From positions 1-37,889 of the forward strand of contig JANYBQ010000403.1 of assembly GCA_025360705.1 (NCBI GenBank): a DNA stretch of 37,889 bases. Direction: 5' to 3'. The DNA is from Betaproteobacteria bacterium (lineage in GTDB: Bacteria; Pseudomonadota; Gammaproteobacteria; Burkholderiales; Burkholderiaceae_C). This document shows, one piece after another, positions 29,807 to 37,889 of the stretch (position 1 is the stretch's first letter; each line of letters opens with the position of its first letter). Position numbers and translations under genes: made by a program. A model generated the notes under the pieces. It had not been told where the DNA came from and searched no databases. It saw nothing but the letters and a program-made list of their open reading frames with translations.

Positions 29807-31618
29807 ATGGATCACATCAGAAATTTTTCAATCATTGCGCACATCGATCACGGCAAGTCGACGCTTGCCGACCGTTTGATTCAGCGCTGCGGCGGCCTCG
29901 AAGCGCGCGAGATGGAAGCTCAAGTTCTCGACTCCATGGATATCGAAAAAGAACGTGGGATAACCATCAAGGCGCAGACCGCCGCATTGCATTACAAGGC
30001 ACGTAATGGAGAGACCTACAACCTCAATCTGATAGACACGCCCGGGCATGTCGATTTTTCATACGAGGTGAGTCGTTCGCTATCCGCTTGTGAAGGCGCG
30101 CTGCTGGTGGTAGATGCAAGCCAGGGCGTGGAAGCGCAGACGGTAGCGAACTGCTATACCGCGCTCGACCTCGGCGTAGAGGTGGTACCGGTGCTCAACA
30201 AGATGGATCTGCCCAATGCGGATCCCGACAACGCAAGAATAGAAATTGAAGACGTAATTGGCATAGACGCCACCAACGCGATTGCGTGCTCGGCCAAGAC
30301 CGGAATGGGCATCGAGGAAATTCTCGAAGGGATCGTGGCGCGTATCCCCGCGCCCAAAGGCAATCCAAAAGGCCCGTTGCGCGCAATGATTGTCGATAGC
30401 TGGTTCGATACCTATGTAGGCGTGGTGATGCTGGTGCGCGTGGTCGATGGCCGGCTGGCAAAAGGTGAACGCATCAAGATGATGGCCAGCGAAGCCACTT
30501 ACAACGCGGACAGTCTGGGCGTATTCACGCCCGCAAACGAGCCGCGTGACTCGCTCGAAGCGGGCGAAGTGGGCTACATCATCGCGGGAATCAGGGAACT
30601 GCAGGCCGCGAAAGTGGGCGACACCATTACGCTTATCAAGCCGGGCACGGGCGGGGCCGCGTACACGGCTACCCAGGCGTTGCCGGGGTTCAAGGAAATC
30701 CAGCCACAGGTGTTCGCCGGCTTGTATCCGACCGAAGCCAACCAATATGAAGGATTACGCGATAGTCTGGAAAAACTCAAACTCAACGACTCATCGCTGC
30801 ATTACGAACCCGAGGTTTCGCAGGCGCTGGGTTTTGGTTTTCGCTGCGGGTTCCTCGGCTTGCTGCAGATGGAGATCGTGCAGGAACGCCTGGAACGCGA
30901 ATTCGACCAGGACCTGATTACCACCGCGCCCAGCGTGGTGTACCAAGTGGTCAAGGCCGACGGTGAAGTGGTGATGGTCGAGAACCCTTCCAAGCTCCCG
31001 GACCAGAGCCGGACCGAAGAGATCCGCGAACCCATAGTCACGGTGCGTTTGTACATGCCACAGGAATACGTGGGCGCCGTCATGACGCTGGCCAATCAGA
31101 AGCGCGGTGTGCAATTGAACATGTCCTACCATGGCCGCCAGGTCATGCTGACCTACGAGATACCTTTGGGCGAGATCGTGCTGGACTTTTTCGACAAGCT
31201 TAAATCCGTCAGCCGCGGATACGCGTCGATGGACTACGAGTTCAAGGAGTACCGCGCGGCTGACGTAGTCAAGGTGGACATTTTGCTAAACGGCGAAAAG
31301 GTCGACGCCTTGTCAATCATCGTGCACCGCTCGCAGTCGCAGTACCGCGCCAGGGCGGTGGTGTCCAAAATGCGTGAGATCATTTCGCGCCAGATGTACG
31401 ACGTCGCGATACAGGCCGCGATCGGGGCCAACATCATTGCGCGTGAGACAATCAAAGCCCTGCGCAAGAACGTGCTGGCCAAGTGTTATGGCGGCGATAT
31501 TTCACGCAAACGTAAACTTCTCGAAAAACAAAAAGCGGGCAAAAAAAGAATGAAACAGATCGGCTCGGTTGAGGTGCCCCAAGAGGCCTTTTTGGCGATT
31601 TTGCAGGTGGACGATTGA
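29807..31618 (+). CDS. lepA: elongation factor 4 (LepA)
   Basis: [40 protein letters not shown], full-length LepA architecture. Confidence 0.99.
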   Translation: MDHIRNFSIIAHIDHGKSTLADRLIQRCGGLEAREMEAQVLDSMDIEKERGITIKAQTAALHYKARNGETYNLNLIDTPGHVDFSYEVSRSLSACEGALLVVDASQGVEAQTVANCYTALDLGVEVVPVLNKMDLPNADPDNARIEIEDVIGIDATNAIACSAKTGMGIEEILEGIVARIPAPKGNPKGPLRAMIVDSWFDTYVGVVMLVRVVDGRLAKGERIKMMASEATYNADSLGVFTPANEPRDSLEAGEVGYIIAGIRELQAAKVGDTITLIKPGTGGAAYTATQALPGFKEIQPQVFAGLYPTEANQYEGLRDSLEKLKLNDSSLHYEPEVSQALGFGFRCGFLGLLQMEIVQERLEREFDQDLITTAPSVVYQVVKADGEVVMVENPSKLPDQSRTEEIREPIVTVRLYMPQEYVGAVMTLANQKRGVQLNMSYHGRQVMLTYEIPLGEIVLDFFDKLKSVSRGYASMDYEFKEYRAADVVKVDILLNGEKVDALSIIVHRSQSQYRARAVVSKMREIISRQMYDVAIQAAIGANIIARETIKALRKNVLAKCYGGDISRKRKLLEKQKAGKKRMKQIGSVEVPQEAFLAILQVDD

Positions 31619-32583
31619 TGCAGGTCTTAACCTCCCTGATCCTGGCCGCGTTCGCGGCCTATGCCGGAGTCTGGTACCTGGGCAAGTTTGAAGGCAATTT
31701 CGCGCTTCTGCTTTTTTTGGCCACCGTGGTTACCGGCGTTTACTGGGTGGCCGAACGTTTCGTTTTTCTTCCTCAGCGCCAGCGTGCCGCGGCCGAACTT
31801 GAGGCCAGTTCGGCGCGCCGGATCGCCGAATTGGACAAGATGGGTGTCAGCAAAGTGGACGGCGATATAGCGCAGGCCAAATCGCGGCTGCTGCAACAAC
31901 CTTGGTGGCTGGACTGGACGGCTGGATTGTTTCCCGTCATCCTGGTGGTTTTCTTTTTGCGCTCGTTTCTGTTTGAGCCGTTCAAAATTCCGTCCGGCTC
32001 CATGATTCCGACCTTGCTGGTGGGCGACCTGATTCTGGTGAATAAATTCCATTACGGAATACGGTTGCCGGTGGTCAACACCAAGTTGACTGAAGGCACC
32101 CCCCCGCAGCGCGGAGATGTAATGGTGTTTCGGTATCCGCCCAAGCCGAGCCTGGATTACATAAAACGGGTGGTGGGTTTGCCGGGCGATGAGGTGGCAT
32201 ATCTGAACAAGAGGCTTAGCATCAATGGCAAGGCGATAACAACCAAAGCCGTGCCTGAGTTCTTCGATGAAGACTCGATGCGCTACATCAAACAATTTGA
32301 GGAACAGCTGGGCGACAAGTCGCACCGTATGCTGAATGAAGACGACCGCCCCGCGTTTGTTCCAGGCGTGGACAACTTTCCCAATAAGGACAGTTGCCGT
32401 TACAGTGTTGAAGGCGTCGTGTGCAAGGTGCCTGCCGGGCAGTATTTCATGATGGGCGATAACCGCGACAATTCGCTGGATTCGCGTTATTGGGGATTCG
32501 TACCGGATAGAAATATCGTCGGCAAGGCGGTGTTCGTATGGATGAATTTTGGCAGTCTCAAACGAATCGGCCCCTTCAATTGA
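31618..32583 (+). CDS. lepB: signal peptidase I
   Basis: KIPSGSMIPTLLVGDLILVNKF, YIKRVVGLPGD, MMGDNRDNSLDSRYWG. Confidence 0.98.
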   Translation: MQVLTSLILAAFAAYAGVWYLGKFEGNFALLLFLATVVTGVYWVAERFVFLPQRQRAAAELEASSARRIAELDKMGVSKVDGDIAQAKSRLLQQPWWLDWTAGLFPVILVVFFLRSFLFEPFKIPSGSMIPTLLVGDLILVNKFHYGIRLPVVNTKLTEGTPPQRGDVMVFRYPPKPSLDYIKRVVGLPGDEVAYLNKRLSINGKAITTKAVPEFFDEDSMRYIKQFEEQLGDKSHRMLNEDDRPAFVPGVDNFPNKDSCRYSVEGVVCKVPAGQYFMMGDNRDNSLDSRYWGFVPDRNIVGKAVFVWMNFGSLKRIGPFN

Positions 32584-32611
32584 GGTTGATTTTGTCAGCA
32601 AGGGAAAATCT

Positions 32612-32965
32612 ATGAAGGCACGACTCAGATCCCGACAACGCGGCATTTCTTTTATAGGCTTGCTGTTTGTCGGTGTGGTCCTGGCTATCGCCGGTGTCGT
32701 GGGAGCGCAGGTCTTTCCGACATTCATCGAATATGAAGCGGTGACCAAGGCAGTCAATAAGGCTAGCAGCGGGACTTCGGTCGCGGAGGTGCGCACTATC
32801 TTTGACAAGGCCGCGAACGTTGACAACATCAATTCGGTAAAAGGAAGCGACCTCGATGTCACCAAGGACGGCGACAAGATCGTGGTGGCTTTTGCTTATG
32901 AGCGTGAAATTCACCTGGTAGGGCCCGCCTTTTTGACACTCAAGTACGCCGGGCGATCCAAATAG
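32612..32965 (+). CDS. DUF4845 domain membrane protein
   Basis: RSRQRGISFIGLLFVGVVLAIAGVVGAQVFPTFIEYEAVTKAVNKA; position between lepB and rnc. Confidence 0.88.
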   Translation: MKARLRSRQRGISFIGLLFVGVVLAIAGVVGAQVFPTFIEYEAVTKAVNKASSGTSVAEVRTIFDKAANVDNINSVKGSDLDVTKDGDKIVVAFAYEREIHLVGPAFLTLKYAGRSK

Positions 32966-32966
32966 C

Positions 32967-33653
32967 GTGGACCATGGTTTACTGGCTTTGCAACAGCGGT
33001 TGCAGCACGAATTCGCGAATGCCGATTTGCTTGGCCGCGCGCTGACGCATCGCAGCTTCGCGGCGGACCACAACGAACGGCTGGAGTTTTTGGGCGATGC
33101 CGTGCTCAACCTTTCCGTGGCCGACCTCCTGTTTGAAAAACTGCGGCTGCTGCCGGAAGGCGATCTGTCGCGGGTGCGGGCCAATCTTGTCAAGCAGGAG
33201 ACCCTGCACCAGCTGGCCGTGGAGCTCGGTCTGCCGCAGGTGATCCGATTGGGGGAAGGCGAGGTGCGCTCCGGCGGGACGAAGCGGCCGTCGATTCTCG
33301 CGGATGCCTTGGAGGCGATTATTGGGGCGGTGTATCTGGATGGCGGATTTGCCGCGGCGCGAAGTCTGGTGCATCGGCTTTTTAAAGGGCTGGAGATTAA
33401 CCCCACCATGGCAGCCATTGGCAAAGACGCCAAGACCGAGTTGCAGGAGTGGCTGCAAGGCCGCAAGATGAAGCTCCCGCTCTACCGCGTGGTGGGCACC
33501 CTGGGTGCCGCGCATCAGCAGACCTTCGATGTCGAATGCGAAATCGTCGAGTTGAACCTGTCCGAACGTGGCATCGGCGGCTCGCGCCGTGCCGGTGAAC
33601 AGGCCGCCGCGGCGGCCATGTTGCAGACCCTGCGGAATACTCCCCCAAAATGA
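32967..33653 (+). CDS. rnc: ribonuclease III
   Basis: [40 protein letters not shown]-terminal dsRBD. Confidence 0.98.
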   Translation: MDHGLLALQQRLQHEFANADLLGRALTHRSFAADHNERLEFLGDAVLNLSVADLLFEKLRLLPEGDLSRVRANLVKQETLHQLAVELGLPQVIRLGEGEVRSGGTKRPSILADALEAIIGAVYLDGGFAAARSLVHRLFKGLEINPTMAAIGKDAKTELQEWLQGRKMKLPLYRVVGTLGAAHQQTFDVECEIVELNLSERGIGGSRRAGEQAAAAAMLQTLRNTPPK

Positions 33654-34636
33654 TTACGCCAACCAAAGCTGGAGATGGAGCGCCCTCCATGGAGGTCCCG
33701 AGTGGGCAGGCAGCGGATCGGCTTGTCCAAACGCCACTGCCGCAGCGCTGCGGGCTGATTGCGATTGTCGGAAAACCCAACGTCGGCAAGTCCACCTTGC
33801 TAAATGCCCTGGTCGGTCAAAAGATCAGCATCACGTCGCGCAAGGCGCAAACCACGCGCCATCGTATTACCGGTATGCGCAGCCTGGGAACTACCCAATT
33901 TGTGTTTGTCGACACGCCCGGATTCCAGACACGCCATGGCAACGCACTCAATCGCTCACTGAACAAAGCGGTGCTCGGTGTCATCAACGAGGTGGATCTG
34001 GTCCTGTTTGTCGCCGAAGCGGGCCGCTTCAATCAGGCCGATGCCAAGGTGTTGTCGCTCTTGAACAAGAGCGTCCCGGCCCTTCTGGTGGCCAACAAAC
34101 TGGATCAGGTCGCGCAGCGCGCCGCAATCGCACCTTGGCTGCAGGAGATGCAGCAGCGCCACGCTTTCGCCGAGTTTGTGCCGATGTCGGCGAAAAACGC
34201 CAAGGACGTGAGCCGGCTGTTTGGCATTTGCGAGAAGTACTTGCCCGAGCAGGCGTGGATGTACGCGCAAGACGAACTCACCGACCGCGGCGAAAAATTC
34301 CTGGCCAGCGAAATGGTGCGCGAAAAACTGTTTCGCCTGACTGGTGATGAGTTGCCGTACACCTCCACGGTGGTGATTGACAAGTTTGAGGAAGAGGCCG
34401 GTCGCAAGGGGCAAAAAAGGCTGCTGAAAATCGCGGCCACGATTGTGGTGGAGCGCGACGGCCATAAGGCCATGGTGATCGGCGACAAAGGTGAACGCAT
34501 CAAACGTATCGGCACCGAGACACGGGTCGAACTCGAAAGGCTGATGGACGCCAAGGTGTTTATCGAGCTGTGGGTCAAGGTGCGTTCAGGATGGGCCGAT
34601 GATGAGGCGCGTGTGCGCAGCTTTGGATACGACTAG
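33650..34636 (+). CDS. era: GTPase Era
   Basis: [43 protein letters not shown]-terminal KH domain. Confidence 0.98.
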   Translation: MITPTKAGDGAPSMEVPSGQAADRLVQTPLPQRCGLIAIVGKPNVGKSTLLNALVGQKISITSRKAQTTRHRITGMRSLGTTQFVFVDTPGFQTRHGNALNRSLNKAVLGVINEVDLVLFVAEAGRFNQADAKVLSLLNKSVPALLVANKLDQVAQRAAIAPWLQEMQQRHAFAEFVPMSAKNAKDVSRLFGICEKYLPEQAWMYAQDELTDRGEKFLASEMVREKLFRLTGDELPYTSTVVIDKFEEEAGRKGQKRLLKIAATIVVERDGHKAMVIGDKGERIKRIGTETRVELERLMDAKVFIELWVKVRSGWADDEARVRSFGYD

Positions 34637-34668
34637 GTCGTGACAGGTTCTGAACCAGCACCCCGCAC

Positions 34669-35418
34669 GTGGCCAGCAAGCGAATTTCGGATGAGCCGGC
34701 TTATGTCCTGCATCGGCATGACTGGAGCGAGTCCAGCCTGATTCTGGAGATATTCACGCGCAACCATGGCCGTATCGCGCTGGTCGCCAAAGGCGCGAAA
34801 CGTCCGAGTTCCGGTTTGCGGCCTATCCTGTTGCCGATGCAACCCCTGCATCTGGCCTTTGGCGGCGACGCCGAGATCCGCACGCTCAAGAGCGCCGAGT
34901 GGATGGGTGGCCATGTCATGCCGAGTGGCGAAGCCTTGCTGTCCGGTTATTACCTGAATGAACTCGTCCTGTTGCTGTTGGCGCGCGACGACCCGCACCC
35001 GGGTTTGTTCGACATCTATGCCAACGTGGTAGAGGTGGTCGCCTCCGGACACGGCGAAGCCTTGCAGACGGCCCTGCGCGCGTTCGAGTTGCTGCTATTG
35101 CGTGAGATCGGACTATTGCCCATGCTCGACGCCCAAACCATGACGCTGGCCGCGTTGAACCTGAACGCGCGCTACAGCCTTGTGTCGGAGGGCGGGTTGC
35201 GCCAGGCCGGACCGGCGGACCGCGCCAGCCTGGCCGGTGTTCAGTGGCTCGTATTGCAACAGTCGCTGTCCAGCAGCGCGTCATTTACAGAAACCTTGCG
35301 TGCCTGTGCGCCGGTGGTGAACGAACTCAAACCGCAGTTGCGTGCCTTGCTAAATTACCATTGCGGGGTAGGTACGCTGCGTACCCGGCAAATGATGATC
35401 GACATCCAATCGTTATGA
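34669..35418 (+). CDS. recO: DNA repair protein RecO
   Basis: [44 protein letters not shown]; position between era and pdxJ. Confidence 0.94.
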   Translation: MASKRISDEPAYVLHRHDWSESSLILEIFTRNHGRIALVAKGAKRPSSGLRPILLPMQPLHLAFGGDAEIRTLKSAEWMGGHVMPSGEALLSGYYLNELVLLLLARDDPHPGLFDIYANVVEVVASGHGEALQTALRAFELLLLREIGLLPMLDAQTMTLAALNLNARYSLVSEGGLRQAGPADRASLAGVQWLVLQQSLSSSASFTETLRACAPVVNELKPQLRALLNYHCGVGTLRTRQMMIDIQSL

Positions 35419-36182
35419 AAAATACCGCGCTTTCGGTTAATCTGAACAAGGTTGCGCTGGTGCGCAATACACGCCATCTGGGCATCCCGTCGCTGACGCG
35501 CGCCGCCGAGATATGTTTGCGCTCCGGCGCGAATGGGATAACGGTGCACCCCCGTCCGGACGAACGCCACATTCGGTCCCAAGATGCACACGACCTGTCA
35601 AAACTTCTCGCGTTATGGCCGGGTCGGGAATTCAACATCGAAGGCAACCCGTTCCAGAATTTGATGGGTTTTGTCCGCGCCTTGAGGCCCCAGCAATGCA
35701 CCTTGGTGCCCGATGGTGAAGGCCAGTTCACGAGTGACCAAGGCTGGAACCTCGCGCAAGACGGGGCGCGCCTGAAGCCGCTCATCGCTGAAGCCAAGGC
35801 GCTTGGCGTGCGGGTCAGCCTGTTCATGGACGCGGACCCGGCGGCAATGCGGCAAGCCAAAGCCGTGGGTGCCGATCGGGTGGAGTTGTACACCGAACCC
35901 TACGCCCAAGCCTGGGGCGGACCGCGGCAGCAAGACCAGACCCGGCGCTACGCCGCGACGGCGCAAGCGGCTCTGGACGTCGGTCTGGCTGTCAATGCGG
36001 GCCACGATCTCAACCGGGACAACCTGACCTGGTTTCTGAAATCGGTGTCGGGCGTCGAGGAGGTCTCCATCGGGCATGCGCTTATCTCCGACGCGCTGGA
36101 GCTGGGTTACGCGGCAACCATTGCCGATTACCTGCGTTGCATACGCGAAGCCGGGCCCGGACCAATGGAGCAGGGCGCTTAA
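35415..36182 (+). CDS. pdxJ: pyridoxine 5'-phosphate synthase
   Basis: [44 protein letters not shown] overlap with recO. Confidence 0.98.
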   Translation: MKNTALSVNLNKVALVRNTRHLGIPSLTRAAEICLRSGANGITVHPRPDERHIRSQDAHDLSKLLALWPGREFNIEGNPFQNLMGFVRALRPQQCTLVPDGEGQFTSDQGWNLAQDGARLKPLIAEAKALGVRVSLFMDADPAAMRQAKAVGADRVELYTEPYAQAWGGPRQQDQTRRYAATAQAALDVGLAVNAGHDLNRDNLTWFLKSVSGVEEVSIGHALISDALELGYAATIADYLRCIREAGPGPMEQGA

Positions 36183-36184
36183 CA

Positions 36185-36595
36185 ATGATCTATGGCATAG
36201 GGACTGACATCTGCGACATTCGCCGCATCCGTGCAAGCCTGGAACGTCACGGCGAGCGTTTCGCGCAAAAAATCCTCAGCGATGGTGAACTCGCCGTCTG
36301 GCGCTCCCGCGGCACACGCTGGCCGGAACGTGGCGTGCGTTATCTGGCCACCCGCTTCAGTGCCAAAGAGGCTTTCAGCAAAGCCATCGGACTGGGTATG
36401 CGCATGCCGATGACGTGGCGGCTGTGCGAGATCGCCAAGTTGCCGGCGGAGCATCCGAACGCCGGCAAACCCTGCATCGTGTTGCATGGCGTGCTCAAAA
36501 ACTGGTTCGAGGCGCAGCACTTGCGGGTGCACGTCAGTGTGACCGACGAGACTGATTACGCGGCCAGTTTTTGCGTTGTGGAGAGTGCTGCCTGA
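36185..36595 (+). CDS. acpS: holo-[acyl-carrier-protein] synthase
   Basis: [48 protein letters not shown]. Confidence 0.97.
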   Translation: MIYGIGTDICDIRRIRASLERHGERFAQKILSDGELAVWRSRGTRWPERGVRYLATRFSAKEAFSKAIGLGMRMPMTWRLCEIAKLPAEHPNAGKPCIVLHGVLKNWFEAQHLRVHVSVTDETDYAASFCVVESAA

Positions 36596-37677
36596 TGCTG
36601 CAACACGCTCCGCTCATCATCGACGTTGCCGGCCCACGCCTTGCCGCGGTGGACATCACGCGCTTGCGCCATCCGATGGTGGGTGGCGTGATTCTGTTTG
36701 CACGCAACTGGCGCGACCGCAAGCAACTCGGCGCCTTGTGTCGCGAGATAAAAAACGTACGCCGGGATTTGCCCATCATGGTGGATCACGAGGGTGGGCG
36801 CGTGCAGCGCTTCAAGACCGATGGCTTTACGCTTCTGCCGCCCATGCGCGTATTGGGACAGCTCTGGCAGGGAATGGCTCACGACGATCCACCCGCCAGC
36901 GCCATGCGTGCCACCAACGCGGCTACCGCTTGCGGTTTCGTGATGGGCTCCGAACTGCGCGCTTGCGGCGTTGATCTGGCCTTCGCGCCGGTACTCGATC
37001 TGGATCACGGGGCCGGCGGCGTGATTGGAGACCGTGCTTTCGCGCGCGACGCGTCGGTGGTAAGCCTGCTGGCCAAAAGCCTGATGCATGGCATGTTGCA
37101 AAGCGGCATGGCCAACTGTGGCAAACATTTTCCGGGCCATGGTTTTGTGCAAGCCGATTCGCATACTGACATCCCGGTAGACCGGCGTAGCCTGAAAACC
37201 ATTCTTGCCCAGGATGCGGCGCCGTACGGATGGCTCGGCACAACGCTTGCAAGCGTGATGCCGGCACACGTCGTTTACCCCAAGGTCGATTCGCGTCCGG
37301 CTGGCTTCTCTCCCAAATGGCTTAAAGACATCCTGCGCGGGCGCCTGGGTTTTGGCGGCGCGATCTTCAGCGACGACCTCAGCATGGCAGGTGCGCGCCT
37401 GATCGAGGGGCAACTGGTGGACTACACGCAGGCTGCCGCGACGGCGCTGAATGCCGGTTGCGACATGGTGTTGTTGTGCAACCAAAGCCTGCACGGCAAC
37501 ACCGCGATAGACGAATTGCTCGACGGTCTGGAAACAGCCCAGCGCAACGGTCAGTGGCAGGCACAGGAGGCCAGCGAAAAGCGCCGGCTGGCTTTGTTGC
37601 CAACCTCAAAAGCGCTTGCGTGGGATGCACTCATGGCGCATCCTCTGTACCAACGCGCCCTCGACTTGATACCCTGA
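36595..37677 (+). CDS. nagZ: beta-N-acetylhexosaminidase
   Basis: GVILFARNWRDRKQL, DHEGGRVQRF, NCGKHFPGHG, FSDDLSMAGA. Confidence 0.97.
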   Translation: MLQHAPLIIDVAGPRLAAVDITRLRHPMVGGVILFARNWRDRKQLGALCREIKNVRRDLPIMVDHEGGRVQRFKTDGFTLLPPMRVLGQLWQGMAHDDPPASAMRATNAATACGFVMGSELRACGVDLAFAPVLDLDHGAGGVIGDRAFARDASVVSLLAKSLMHGMLQSGMANCGKHFPGHGFVQADSHTDIPVDRRSLKTILAQDAAPYGWLGTTLASVMPAHVVYPKVDSRPAGFSPKWLKDILRGRLGFGGAIFSDDLSMAGARLIEGQLVDYTQAAATALNAGCDMVLLCNQSLHGNTAIDELLDGLETAQRNGQWQAQEASEKRRLALLPTSKALAWDALMAHPLYQRALDLIP

Positions 37678-37709
37678 TCCTGGAGGTTGCAGGCCAGCGG
37701 AGAACCCGG

Positions 37710-37889
<180 letters not shown>

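Overview
The window is a dense, housekeeping-type chromosomal segment from a GC-rich betaproteobacterium. It looks like Burkholderiales, possibly Comamonadaceae; this rests on gene order and protein flavour, not on a database search. Gene order: argH (partial, -), an AlgZ/LytS-type histidine kinase and AlgR/LytTR regulator, ppc (-), hemC-hemD-hemX-hemY, rne (-), rluC, a HAD phosphatase, a small Rieske protein, an S49 peptidase, an RsmI-like methylase (-), maf (-), yceD, rpmF, plsX-fabH-fabD-fabG-acpP-fabF, a YgfX/CptA-like membrane protein, rpoE-rseA-rseB-mucD, lepA-lepB-DUF4845-rnc-era-recO-pdxJ-acpS-nagZ, and lysS (partial, -). All complete genes look intact. I saw no tRNA, rRNA, CRISPR array, IS element or prophage. 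I do not see a large undescribed defence or biosynthetic system. The most interesting signals are small: (1) an in-frame palindromic repeat inside ppc next to the catalytic loop; (2) a compact sRNA-like or attenuator structure ending in a near-ideal intrinsic terminator just upstream of lepA, in an AT-rich ~500-bp intergenic region; (3) a terminator hairpin after fabF embedded in the first codons of the YgfX-like gene of the sigma-E operon; (4) a long, hairpin-rich rne/rluC divergent region; (5) a possible attenuator between rpmF and plsX.
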